Part shown: in pieces, positions 26,001-34,213 of the stretch
Position numbering within the stretch: the first letter of the stretch is position 1
Layout: each line of letters starts with the position of its first letter
NCBI GenBank assembly: GCA_903874965.1
Contig: CAIQUD010000136.1
Coordinates: 1 to 35,259 of the forward strand
Direction: 5' to 3'
Length of the DNA: 35,259 nt
Origin: an uncultured Actinomycetes bacterium
Lineage (GTDB): Bacteria; Actinomycetota; Acidimicrobiia; Acidimicrobiales; RAAP-2
The notes under the pieces: model-generated
What the model was told of the DNA's origin: nothing
The model's input: the letters and a program-made list of their open reading frames with translations, nothing else
Databases searched by the model: none
Made by a program: the position numbers and the translations under genes

Positions 26001-27811
26001 GATACCTGGTTGACCGCCTCGTCGAGGAAGGCGCCACTACCGAGCGCTGGCTCGCAGATGGTCAAGTGAAGAATCTCGTCGGCAGTGATCTCCGGGTGCT
26101 CGTCGAAATAGACGTCAAGCGTGTGGCGGACGGTGAACTCAGTCAAAACCTCTGGGGTGTAGTAGCTGGCGGAGCGCTGGCGGTCGCGGCCTGAGAGACG
26201 GAACACGAAGTCCCCCTCTCGGTAGATGACGCGGTGCTCCTGGCCATCCGAGCCGGCTTCCTTCAAGAAGACGTCATCGGAATACTCATCGGCTGCGTTG
26301 ATCGGGATCACCCATGATCCGTTGTCAGGGTCGCCGTCGTTGTCGATCTCGTAGAGCTCCTCAGTGGCGAGGAATCCCTTGTAGGCCATGAGGCCTTCGT
26401 AGACCGCTCCGAGCTGATTGATGCCGAGAGCCGCGTAGCTGAGCGATTGACGTGAGCGGCCCGTCTTCTCTTGGGTGAAGCAGAGGTTGGCGAGGACCTG
26501 CTGGAGGGTGTGATCAGAGATATGAGCACGGTCGAGCATCGGGCAAGCGGGTTCAGAGAACAACGTCGAACCGAGCCCAGGGAAGCTCAGCCCTCGGGTG
26601 TCAACGCCAAGCGAGGCTTCCGGTTCGTAGCCGGCATTGACGACTTTGAAGAGAAGCGCCAGGGATTGCTGGATGTGGCGGCTGTTGAGCGCCTGGTCGC
26701 CATGGAGTTCCGTCAGGGCAACGTCACGCAAGCGAGCCAGGCTGTAGCCAGCCTGGTAGTCAGTGTCGTCGACGGGCAAGATGCCGAGTTCTGGGCGGGC
26801 CTCGGCGAAGAGCAGCACGATGACTCGATAGAGGTAGCGCAGGCACTCACGAGTCAACTGCTCCGGGTCAATCTGCGCCCACGCTCCCTTCTGGCGGTAG
26901 CGCACGTCGCTCACGACGGCGTTTGCCAACAACTCAACACTTCGGCGCACGCCGTGGCGTAGTTCCTTGGAGACGCCAGCAGACTCGTTAGCCGCCTTGT
27001 CGAGGAGAGAGGCCAGGACTGACTGAGCGTCGTCACCAGGATTGATGACCTCAATGCTGAAGAGCGCAGCGATCGCCGCTAGCTCGCCTCGCGCCCGGGC
27101 ATCATTTCGGGCGATGGCATCATCAAGGTTGGCAGCGAGGAAGACGCCCTCACCCCACCGATCACGGTCGATCAAGCTGATCGCCCCACCTGAGCAGACG
27201 AGCAGATAGTTGGGCGGCTCATCAGCGGTGAAGATCAGCTGTGCGGCTTCTAGGGCAGACAGACCTTCGGGCTTCTCCCCCACTCGCACCGGGTCAAGCA
27301 ACGTCCCCGGGGCGGCCGCCTTGCCCGCCAGGACGGTTGAGGGGTCGGCGGCGAACACCGTCTCAATGGCAACCATCAGCAGACCGCTGGAGGTCTCGCA
27401 TCGAACAGCAACAGGGACATGAAGCACCTTGTCGCCGGATGTAAGGACGAGAGGCTCAGTTCGGTCAGGCTCCCAGCCGAGAGCTTTCAAGACTGCATCG
27501 TTGAGACTTCGCTGGGCTGCGATGCCCTCTGATGGGAGAACCTTGAGGTCGAGTCGAGCCTCATCGTCGATGGCCCCAGGTGCGGTCAGCGACGCATCGA
27601 CGCGAAGTGCATCGAATGCCCGCCCAAGCCCACGTACTCGAGATCTCGAGGTGGGATCGCCAGCTCGCTCGACCTCGTCCCACCGCTTGTAGAGGTCAGC
27701 CAGCCCGGCATCGAGTCGATACGCCAGGAAGTAGTCGCTGAAGTAGCCCTGATTGACTACTGCTGGGAGGCTCTTCTCGTCCTGTCCCGTCTTCGAAGAT
27801 GTCCAAGCCAT
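23048..27811 (-). CDS. drmMI: Large N6-adenine DNA methyltransferase (DrmMI-like)
   Basis: 1587 residues. The catalytic region shows SASYYTPEVLTEFTVRHTL, SAM-binding motif I CEPALGSGAFL (about 585), FGVDLNPTAVELAEVSLWL and the catalytic motif IV VGNPPWVRP (about 955), the order seen in gamma-type N6-adenine methylases such as PglX and DrmMI. The N-terminal 500 residues include a recognition/helper region without a clear motif; the C-terminal third contains target-recognition-like and helical segments ending in KYENDMVFDGNGRQI. It probably methylates one adenine per site to mark self DNA. It is longer than most DrmMI proteins but similar in plan. ATG 27811 has GAGGAG upstream, and the SNF2 gene stops one base before it. 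Confidence 0.9.
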   Translation of the reverse strand: MAWTSSKTGQDEKSLPAVVNQGYFSDYFLAYRLDAGLADLYKRWDEVERAGDPTSRSRVRGLGRAFDALRVDASLTAPGAIDDEARLDLKVLPSEGIAAQRSLNDAVLKALGWEPDRTEPLVLTSGDKVLHVPVAVRCETSSGLLMVAIETVFAADPSTVLAGKAAAPGTLLDPVRVGEKPEGLSALEAAQLIFTADEPPNYLLVCSGGAISLIDRDRWGEGVFLAANLDDAIARNDARARGELAAIAALFSIEVINPGDDAQSVLASLLDKAANESAGVSKELRHGVRRSVELLANAVVSDVRYRQKGAWAQIDPEQLTRECLRYLYRVIVLLFAEARPELGILPVDDTDYQAGYSLARLRDVALTELHGDQALNSRHIQQSLALLFKVVNAGYEPEASLGVDTRGLSFPGLGSTLFSEPACPMLDRAHISDHTLQQVLANLCFTQEKTGRSRQSLSYAALGINQLGAVYEGLMAYKGFLATEELYEIDNDGDPDNGSWVIPINAADEYSDDVFLKEAGSDGQEHRVIYREGDFVFRLSGRDRQRSASYYTPEVLTEFTVRHTLDVYFDEHPEITADEILHLTICEPALGSGAFLDEAVNQVSARYLKARQDEIGETIDPDQYQLELQKAKAHFAINQSFGVDLNPTAVELAEVSLWLNCMHPGLSAPYFNARLRQGNSLIGARRATYSPEQVKTQPWKSTTAKPAVPPTDQRLDAIPFGEATGIHHFLVPGEGWGAASEVTDLKGKGGKNPTPGLAGEWSESVRAWRKSVLAAPIKAQIDRLSALSQRVESAWAAAASAAESHLRVHSRAVGVWGADESEWSTSGTASSAPFLDPEGPGSRLRLLMDAWCALWMWAPSNGTVLPSFSEWLEAAELLLGQPSGVETGELFTSYDLADGSLDSVERFGKASIDEVLQRFSWLVECRKIADRQAFFHWELDQASVFQRGGFDLQVGNPPWVRPTWDEPASLAEFDPWWGVADLTKTKDAIKKQRRAQVLLDEEAAAAAADDRAEIEGIGALLSATSREPSLRGIQTNLYMVFMTNTWRRARPDGVVGLIHPESHFVDPKAGPLRSQTYRRLRQHWQFVNELKLFVDVHNQTEFGVNVYGQSQAPSFVQAVNLLTPSTADRSIGHDGEGDLPGIQFPEGGWDLRPHAGRLVMVDEDVLANWVLLFDEPGTPADESRLLRPLTTADVGALIVFAKQPNRLGSTNRSWTRGFDEDKLKSEGTGVWRTEVPSTLEDCILQGPHILNGAPFAQQPRENCKSNKDWEAVDLETLPADFIPRTNYQRLVGPEEFLNRQTTWDGKPYTEGFRASLRGFVPITGVRTLQAVILPPGVTQIHALTSFSLEDSSATVKWAASMSSLPFDYLFKVAANGHVSPTTVDPLPLLISNSVLDGPLLLRMMRLNCLIEGYASLWEELFDPSWQDDSFTRPSGATVELGDVSASWTPRTPLRRAYDRWLALCEVDAIVSLSLGLSEEQLLQMYRSQFAILRKYENDMVFDGNGRQISADFHAHGFKQAEWEAELKSTPTKRGEKKQGMWDRVQAHLAGDESVDLGPFVAPFRPADRELAMRRAYRAFAERVEAAS

Positions 27812-27812
27812 C

Positions 27813-30680
27813 TCAGCTCCTCGGGACCAGTGCGGCGACTACTCGAATGAGCGGCGCGTCAGCGGGTGTCTGATTCACGATGAGGCCATCGATCTGGTTC
27901 TTCACGCGGTCAATATCCCCGAGGCGTTTTCGGCGTGTGGGCTCAGAGCCCAGGTCGTCAGCGATGAGGCGCGCCTGGACTTGCCAACGCTCGAGTCGCT
28001 GACGGGTGTCCTCGAGGCGTCCATGCACCGCAGCCAGTTGATCCTCCATGAGACTTTCTAGATACGACTCGACGGCGGCCGTCACGGCAGGCAGATCGCC
28101 TTCGAGTTGAGTGAGGTCACCCTCCCAGCGAGGATTCACCATCTTTTCAGCGACCCCAGCATCGGCGAGAGCCTCAAAAAGGTCACTGAAGGTCACAAGA
28201 TCATCTTCGACGGTGGCCGCCAACCATGCTGATGCGATCGGCTCACCCATTCGGTTCGACCAGACCCCCGACATGAGCACAGTTGGGACATCCACACCGC
28301 ATGGAATGGCAATGGCCTGATTTCGCTCCACTCGGTAGAGCAGTTTGTCGGCCAGCCAATCGAGCACGGGATGCTGAGGGCCGAGGAAGTGCACTTCAGG
28401 CCACGCCGTCCCCGTCGCGTCGTTGTCTGCAGCGGCGTTGAGAGCGTGTTCCAGCGACTTGCTGGCGGCCGCCTTGTCGGTGGTGAGGCGGAGCCGGCCA
28501 GCCAGATCCCGCTGGCGCAGATAGGACTGCGGGAGAGCATCAAGACGCTTCAGAAGATCCGGCTTGGGTTCGAAACTCAGGATAGAGCGATCGGTCTCCC
28601 ACTTGATCGTTGAGAGGTCGCCATAGATCGCTGTCAGCCCCGCCGCCACATAGGCATCGATCGAACTGAAAAGCGACGGAACAGCCTGGACCGCGACAGT
28701 CTCTCTTGTAGGGCTCGAGATATCCGAGCTGTCGAGGCCAGCGAACTTCCACGGGTCGAAGATGTCTTCTACCGGCGTGGCCTTCTCGAATGCCTCCTCG
28801 CGTTCATCATCTGACCGCTTCCGAAGCGCTGAGACGATGGCGCTCTCCTCGGAGGACTCGCTGTAGAGGCCCATGATCGATCCGGCGTCGCCCAGCGCAC
28901 TGTGCGCTGCAGCTTCCTTGGATACCAACTTGCTGACGATGCGCACGTCGCTGGCGATCGTCTCGTCGGCGGGGCTGTAGATGAGGTAGCGGACCTCGGG
29001 CGGGAACTGCTGGCCGTAGCGGTCGATCCGGCCATTGCGCTGCTCAAGAGTGATGAGCGACCACGGGAGGTCGAAGTGAATCAAGTGGTGGCACTGCTTA
29101 TGCAGGTTCACGCCTTCAGAGGCGATATCTGACGTTACGAGGACGCGCAATGGCGAGGACTCCATTGAGAATCCTTCGATGATCGCCTGCTGCTCTTCGT
29201 CACTCTTGGAGTTGTGGAAGGTCTGGATCTGCTCAGAGCTCATGCCCAACTCATGCTGGAGTGACTCGGCGATCCAGCCAAGCGTCCTGATGCGCTCCGA
29301 GAAGATCACGGCTCGGACCTTGGACTTCGGCCCAACACCGATTTCGCGCAAGGTGTCGACCAAGGAGGTCATCTTGGCGGACTGAGCCAGCGTCGCCTCT
29401 TGTGCCTTGCTCCAGAGTCTCTTGAGTGCCTCGACCTCCAGGTTGATCGCCGCCGTATCTGTTCCTTCCTTCGCAGGAGAGCGAAGCTGAAGGCGCTTCT
29501 CGATCGACTCCACCAACGCCGATGGAGACGAAAGTGCTGCTTTGAGCAGCGTGTAGGAGAACAGTGGCTCACCAGCTGGTGAAGGGACCTCCGGGTTGAT
29601 CCACGTCTGGCTGAGTTCAGCGAAGACCGCTTCTTCCTCAGGGCTCGGCGCAACCGAGACCACCAACGGTTCGGCACGTTCGGCCCATTGGTCTTGGATC
29701 ACGGCTTCAACGTCGGGCGAATGGCGGTGGCGGCGCACCACCAAGTGAGCGATGTCCTCCGCCGTGACCGCCTCTGGGTCCGGTACGGCCGTCGGATCAA
29801 GCAGGGAGACCAGCTCGGCAAAGGACTCTGGCTTCCCGTTGTGAGGAGTCGCCGAGGTGAGGATCAATGCGTCAGTGTTGGGGGCAAGCCGCTTGGCCAA
29901 CTCGTTGTTGAGCGTGCCCTTGTTGACCAGCTTGTGCGACTCGTCGATCCATACGGCATCCCAGCGGACCCGCTCCAAGTGCGAGCGGTAGCGGCCTGGG
30001 CTCTTGAGGGTGTCAATCGAGATAATCACTCGGTTGAAATAGGTGAAGGGGTTCCGGCCAGCCGGGATCCGCTGGCGCACCCTCTGAATCCCTTCGGAGT
30101 CGAGTCGTACCAATGGGAACGCAAAACGGCACCACAACTCGTGCTGGATCTGATCAAGGATGTGGCGAGGCACGACACAGAGCACCCGATCAGCACGACC
30201 TCTGCGCTGAAGCTCAGAAAGAATCATGCCGACCTCAATGGTCTTTCCGAGTCCTACCGCGTCGGCGATGAGCAAGCGAGGCTGAAGTTGGCTCATCGCT
30301 ACGCGGAAGGGCTCCCGCTGGAAGGGGAGGTCATCGCCCAATCCCAGATGTCCAACTGTGAGGTCCACATTCGACACAGGCACCGGCGTGCGGCGGATCA
30401 CGCTCTCAAGAATCAAGCGTGTCTCTGTGCCATTGGCCGACTCATCAATACGGAAGGTCGTCCGGCTCGGATCTTCAGGCTCAATGCGATCAAGGTCAGA
30501 GAAGAACGACGCCGGCTGGTCCCTCACCAGTTCGCTGCGGCCGATGCACCTGACGATGGCGCGCGTGCCTAGAGCGTGGCGCTCCACACCGATGACCTGC
30601 CAGTCCTGATCCCTGACAACAACTCTCGAGCCTGGAGCGATCAGATCCAAGGTCTGAGAACTCGTCGCTGCATCTGCCAT
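27813..30680 (-). CDS. drmD: SNF2-family helicase (DrmD-like), first gene of the operon
   Basis: 955 residues. An N-terminal OB/SH3-like segment (about 15-60) precedes a SNF2 ATPase: Walker A DAVGLGKT (140-147), DESH box (246-249), TSATPHNG (about 275) and, in the second lobe, TSDIASEGVNL and LEQRNGRIDRYGQ (about 515-555). RapA/SNF2 proteins with this layout occur in class 1 DISARM (DrmD) and in related phage-defence operons, where they translocate on double-stranded DNA. The C-terminal helical region ends in a likely coiled coil (RLEDTRQRLERWQVQARLI). ATG 30680 has GAGG about 10 nt upstream. It opens the 20 kb operon; the promoter should lie in 30681-30770, where I could not pick out -35/-10 boxes. 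Confidence 0.9.
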   Translation of the reverse strand: MADAATSSQTLDLIAPGSRVVVRDQDWQVIGVERHALGTRAIVRCIGRSELVRDQPASFFSDLDRIEPEDPSRTTFRIDESANGTETRLILESVIRRTPVPVSNVDLTVGHLGLGDDLPFQREPFRVAMSQLQPRLLIADAVGLGKTIEVGMILSELQRRGRADRVLCVVPRHILDQIQHELWCRFAFPLVRLDSEGIQRVRQRIPAGRNPFTYFNRVIISIDTLKSPGRYRSHLERVRWDAVWIDESHKLVNKGTLNNELAKRLAPNTDALILTSATPHNGKPESFAELVSLLDPTAVPDPEAVTAEDIAHLVVRRHRHSPDVEAVIQDQWAERAEPLVVSVAPSPEEEAVFAELSQTWINPEVPSPAGEPLFSYTLLKAALSSPSALVESIEKRLQLRSPAKEGTDTAAINLEVEALKRLWSKAQEATLAQSAKMTSLVDTLREIGVGPKSKVRAVIFSERIRTLGWIAESLQHELGMSSEQIQTFHNSKSDEEQQAIIEGFSMESSPLRVLVTSDIASEGVNLHKQCHHLIHFDLPWSLITLEQRNGRIDRYGQQFPPEVRYLIYSPADETIASDVRIVSKLVSKEAAAHSALGDAGSIMGLYSESSEESAIVSALRKRSDDEREEAFEKATPVEDIFDPWKFAGLDSSDISSPTRETVAVQAVPSLFSSIDAYVAAGLTAIYGDLSTIKWETDRSILSFEPKPDLLKRLDALPQSYLRQRDLAGRLRLTTDKAAASKSLEHALNAAADNDATGTAWPEVHFLGPQHPVLDWLADKLLYRVERNQAIAIPCGVDVPTVLMSGVWSNRMGEPIASAWLAATVEDDLVTFSDLFEALADAGVAEKMVNPRWEGDLTQLEGDLPAVTAAVESYLESLMEDQLAAVHGRLEDTRQRLERWQVQARLIADDLGSEPTRRKRLGDIDRVKNQIDGLIVNQTPADAPLIRVVAALVPRS

Positions 30681-30772
30681 CTAAATGATCCTCGTCACGG
30701 TGAGGCCAAGAATAGCGGGGTGTTGTGACCTCATTCAGGGGAATCAACTCACGGCCTATTTCCAAAATGGCA

Positions 30773-30874
30773 ACACCTGGAGTTGACAGTGAAAATGAAT
30801 CCGGCGCCCTCCTCTATGAGGATGGTGTCGGGTAGCGCTGATCGGTCTGACTCATGAGTTGACTGACCAGGTGT
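30773..30874. repeat. Inverted repeat in the gap upstream of the defence operon
   Basis: ACACCTGG (30773-30780) and CCAGGTGT (30867-30874) are perfect inverted repeats about 86 nt apart, each followed inward by a related AGTTGAC/GTTGACT stretch. They may be the ends of a small non-autonomous element or a leftover insertion-sequence terminus, given the decayed transposase next to it. The rest of 30681-30956 shows no gene. Confidence 0.35.
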
Positions 30875-30956
30875 CATGAACGGGATTTGTCGGCCGCTCC
30901 GTTCTGCCCGTTTTGGTTGGCCGTGCACGCGACCGATCGAACGGACGTGACTTCAT

Positions 30957-31166
30957 AGGAGCCTGCGCAGCTCTCTCAGCTCATCTCGATCGGCCGTCGA
31001 GATGCCCTCTTGGACGCCATCGTTGATCTCGGCCTGGTGGACCCATCGATGGAGACGGGACTCGGAGATCATGGAAGTCCTGGGTGATCTGGCGCATGGG
31101 CTACTCCCGCTTCGCGGCTATCGCCACCACGTCGGCTCGGAACTCGGCTGGGAATACCTTCGGCAT
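30957..31166 (-). pseudogene. Decayed IS3-family orfA fragment
   Basis: The minus strand from ATG 31166 begins MPKVFPAEFRADVVAIAAKR, a typical IS3-family OrfA start. It meets a TAG at 31101-31103, continues in frame as MRQITQDF, then needs a one-base shift to give MISESRLHRWVHQAEIND and, further on, DRDELRELRR. All pieces are in the order of an intact OrfA helix-turn-helix and leucine-zipper start. The sequence ends abruptly near 30960, so the 3' half and orfB are missing. The lesions are thus a nonsense codon, a single-base insertion and a truncation. Confidence 0.75.
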
Positions 31167-31193
31167 GGTTGCCCTTCTCCTCCCTGCGATGAA

Positions 31194-31484
31194 ATGCCCG
31201 CAAGGTTACGAGTCAACCGATGCGGGGGCAGACCCCTGTCGAAGCAGCGCTCAACACCAACGGATTCCGGTTGGTATGCCAACGGCAACCATGAAGACAC
31301 ACTGCAGTGGTGGGACGGCACCGAGTGGGTCGCCGCGGGGCGTCGCGTCGACGGAAGTACTTTGCCCAGGCCTGCAGCCGAAGATGCTTGGGACCCGACT
31401 GAGCGCCTGATCGGTTCAATGTGGACGCAGGCCGCCTCCACAGCGCGTGACTACGGCCAGGCGTTTCAGGGAAAATCAAGGTGA
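31194..31484 (+). pseudogene. DUF2510-domain fragment
   Basis: Open frame with GWYANGNHEDTLQWWDGTEW, the DUF2510 signature (GWYPDP...LRYWDGxxW), found near the N-terminus of many actinobacterial membrane proteins. ATG 31194 is a formal start, but the 30 residues before the domain are not protein-like. No membrane helix follows before the stop 60 residues later. The domain probably belonged to a larger gene cut by the neighbouring IS3 remnant. A short expressed protein is possible. Confidence 0.45.
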
Positions 31485-31493
31485 AGTGGGACC

Positions 31494-32035
31494 TAAGCCG
31501 CGCATGAAAGGCGTGGCGGGGCCAGCGAAGCTTCAAACGAAGATCACGCCGGAATCGTCACCACCAAACGTGAAGGTCTCAATTCCACGCTGAAAGTGTG
31601 GGTGAGCATTGCTGACGAGGCTGAATCGTGCTCGCTCTGGGAGCCGGTGCCGATCGGCATCGATGAGGACGGACACGACGTGACCATCAAGGCGAAGTAA
31701 CACGCCATACCGACTTCACCTTCAGTTTCGAGAACGACCAACCCATCGACCCCGCTGCCTTCGCCAAGTCGATGAAGACAATCGCCGCGAAAGCCGGCGT
31801 CGACGTCTCCCCCCACCGACTCCTCCACACGGCTGCCACCACCATGGTGAACAAGGTGGGATCCCTCGAGGAGGTCTCTTCGCTCCTCGGTCACGCCGAC
31901 ATCAAGACCACGAGCATCTATGCCCGCATCACTCCCGACACCAGGCACGCGGCCGCAAAGGCACTCGGATCAGTCTTTGATGAGGCTCTCGGAATCACCC
32001 AAGAAGAGAACGCCGTCGCCGAGGCGACCGAGTAA
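31494..32035 (+). pseudogene. Tyrosine recombinase (integrase) remnant
   Basis: The last 110 codons (from about 31694; ATG 31772) are the C-terminal part of a phage-type integrase catalytic domain: FAKSMKTIAAKAGVDVSPHR, HTAATTMVNKVG, LLGHADIKTTSIYARI with the conserved His and the nucleophile Tyr. In the motif H-x-L-R-H-T the arginine is Leu (HRLLHT), and the first catalytic Arg with the whole N-terminus is missing, so it cannot recombine DNA. The preceding frame (31494-31700, IVTTKREGLNSTLKV) ends in TAA and may be the upstream part of the same gene in another frame, because T-K-x-x-x-S is common before the catalytic domain; this link is tentative. Confidence 0.65.
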
Positions 32036-32091
32036 CTTCGTCGTCGCTCGGCTCGGGGAGTCGATCTCTGAGTCGGTCGCCGTCCAGTCGG

Positions 32092-32997
32092 TTACGCGAC
32101 CAACTTCTTGGATTCTTCCTTAAACATCTCCCACCTCTGAGCAATGGCATCAGGGTGCGGGAGCGGTTGAGAAGGATCAAGCCTTTCGATGATGATGCCC
32201 ATCTCCGATCTATTTGGACCACCTGGCCGCGTAACGATCGCTAGTGAATCGGGTCGAACAGCCCAGAGATGCGCGTCGAACGCGGCATGGACCCCCTTTT
32301 CCAACAACAGACCGTTCACAACGGAGTCACTACCGCCGTCCTTCACCTCGACCACGTGAGCGGCATCGACCATGGGCTTCACGCCTATTCCCGTCAACGG
32401 GCAATGTCCCGAGTATCTCCTCAAGACATCAAATTTGAAACGAGGATCGCGTTGCGAGGACTCAACAACTCTCTTCTTCCGAGGCTCAATGGAGAACGGA
32501 GACTCTTCGATCGGCAATGCCTCTTGAAAAACGTCCCGGGTGGTCTCCAGCTCACCAAACGCGATGGAGCAGCATCGGATTGCATCGTCCACTCCGTCGA
32601 GATACCCGAACTCAACTCGTCTCCAGCTCCCCTCATCGATCACCGCGAAGACCGGAAGTCGGAGGTCGTATGCATTCCTGAGGGACTGGATCTCGCCGTC
32701 GTCTGTCGACCCACTCTTCGTCTTCGGGAAGTGATAGAGGAGGTATCTTGCCGAGACGTCATCGGCATACGAGCGACCGGTGTGATGCACGCTCATCGCT
32801 ACGCCTTGGTCCGCAAGGTGGCCCGTCCTATCGAGATCTCGGTAAACACCCCGCTGACCCCGTTTTACGAAGAGGGAGTTCAATAACCTCGGCGCCACGC
32901 GCCCGTCTGGATGCGTCTCTTGAATTTGCCGCCACAGGCTCTCGCGACGTTCGCGTTCACGGGCGACGTCGGCATCGTCTGAGAAAACCCATGGCAC
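32092..32997 (-). CDS. HNH endonuclease, restriction-type
   Basis: 301 residues. The C-terminal third is an HNH_2-type nuclease: CPLTGIGVKPMVDAAHVVEV, then GGSDSVVNGLLLEKGVHAAF, giving the ordered His, Asn and His with the AAH metal-binding start. The N-terminal domain (about 30-160) has GRSYADDVSARYLLYHFP and LPVFAVIDEGSW, a layout seen in restriction proteins where a DNA-reading domain precedes HNH; whether it reads modified bases cannot be told. GTG 32997 is the annotated start. It is divergent from the DUF91-type gene across about 170 nt. Likely a stand-alone, possibly modification-dependent, restriction enzyme. Confidence 0.8.
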   Translation of the reverse strand: MPWVFSDDADVARERERRESLWRQIQETHPDGRVAPRLLNSLFVKRGQRGVYRDLDRTGHLADQGVAMSVHHTGRSYADDVSARYLLYHFPKTKSGSTDDGEIQSLRNAYDLRLPVFAVIDEGSWRRVEFGYLDGVDDAIRCCSIAFGELETTRDVFQEALPIEESPFSIEPRKKRVVESSQRDPRFKFDVLRRYSGHCPLTGIGVKPMVDAAHVVEVKDGGSDSVVNGLLLEKGVHAAFDAHLWAVRPDSLAIVTRPGGPNRSEMGIIIERLDPSQPLPHPDAIAQRWEMFKEESKKLVA

Positions 32998-33166
32998 ACC
33001 GATAGCTTGCCACTAAGCGGTCACAGCCAGCATTGACCCAGTCGGCCGGATATCGCATTTGACGAGCACTCGTCATCTCTCCTCGCGACCTGGCCGGCTT
33101 CTTGGAGCACCTATCGAATCCCTCGAGCATGAGACGGCATCAGCCGGACAATGCGATGATGAGTTT

Positions 33167-34213
33167 GTGAGTAACTCAAAGAGTGATGAATACGTCTATC
33201 GGGTGTCCGGTTCGCAAGCGACTCCACTGGAATCCGTGGACATTGCGACACTGAATTTGCTCGAGCGGCAGCATCTTCAAGAATGGGTGCTGCAACAGCC
33301 GCAGCTCCTCGGCGACGGAATCTTGATCATCACGTTTGAATTTGATCAGTGGGCGATAGGGAACGGATCAGCCCCCAGGGATCGCCTCGACGTTTTGGGT
33401 CTCGACGAGGAGGGCCGACTCGTAGTTGCAGAACTCAAGCGCGGAAGACATTCCGACTCGGTCGATCTGCAGTCACTCAAATACGCAGCCCTCGCAAGTC
33501 GATTCACCGAAACTCAAGTAGCCACTCTCCACATGGAGTTCGTGAATCGGAATCCAGATACCAAGAAGATGATCTCCCTCGAGGATGCGCAGGAACGAAT
33601 ATCGTCCCATGTGACCACTGGTCTGTCGAGCGAGACGCTTGCGAACACACGAATCGTCATCCTCGCTGAGGGCTTCACATCAACCGTGACCTCGACGGTG
33701 GTGTGGCTCAATGAACAAGGTGTGGATATCTCACTGAAGACGTTCAAGGCCTACATGTCAGATCCGGACATCATCATCCTCACCGTCTCTCAGATCTTCC
33801 CTGTTGCCGGTGCAGAAGACTTGATGGCGGGACCACTCCTCAAGCACGAGCAAAAGAGCGGCAAGAAGGACCTCCCGTTTACGCCTTGGGGCGAAGAGGA
33901 TCTCTTCCTGCTTCAGACACTCGGATTCCAGGTTCCAATCGCCATTCTGGATCTCGCGTCATCGAATCCAGGTACTTGGATTCCCAGCAGCGCCGCATAC
34001 GAAAAGGCCAACGTCGATCGTCCAGGTGGCATGGGCCGTCTTGCCGGGTTCGGCTACAGCGTTCGGACTCGCTTCAAACGATCGAACGCCCCATGGACAA
34101 CCGACTGGGCGAAGGGCGGAACGCAGGAGGCTTATTACTCAGTGGATCCCGAAACCGCCGCGGCGTGGCAAAGACTAAAGACGACTGGTGCAGAGGATGC
34201 AGGGAATGAGTGA
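33167..34213 (+). CDS. RecB-like (DUF91-type) nuclease
   Basis: 348 residues from GTG 33167; the frame is open to TTG 33059, but the extra 36 residues are not protein-like. The N-terminal half has a PD-(D/E)XK core: ERQHLQEWVLQQPQLLGDG (helix before the core), RLDVLGLDEEGRLVVAELKR with Asp and the E-x-K pair, then SVDLQSLKYAALASRF. The DUF91/NucS-like family includes NucS/EndoMS mismatch nucleases, but this protein has a different C-terminal half (ending in WTTDWAKGGTQEAYYSV), so it is not NucS. It overlaps the GIY-YIG gene by 8 nt, so the two are coupled. Confidence 0.75.
   Translation: MSNSKSDEYVYRVSGSQATPLESVDIATLNLLERQHLQEWVLQQPQLLGDGILIITFEFDQWAIGNGSAPRDRLDVLGLDEEGRLVVAELKRGRHSDSVDLQSLKYAALASRFTETQVATLHMEFVNRNPDTKKMISLEDAQERISSHVTTGLSSETLANTRIVILAEGFTSTVTSTVVWLNEQGVDISLKTFKAYMSDPDIIILTVSQIFPVAGAEDLMAGPLLKHEQKSGKKDLPFTPWGEEDLFLLQTLGFQVPIAILDLASSNPGTWIPSSAAYEKANVDRPGGMGRLAGFGYSVRTRFKRSNAPWTTDWAKGGTQEAYYSVDPETAAAWQRLKTTGAEDAGNE

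Noticed and set aside
30681-30956. Possible small gene or CRISPR-like repeats upstream of the operon
   Set aside because: No open frame with protein-like sequence and no regular repeat spacing; only one inverted repeat pair is present.
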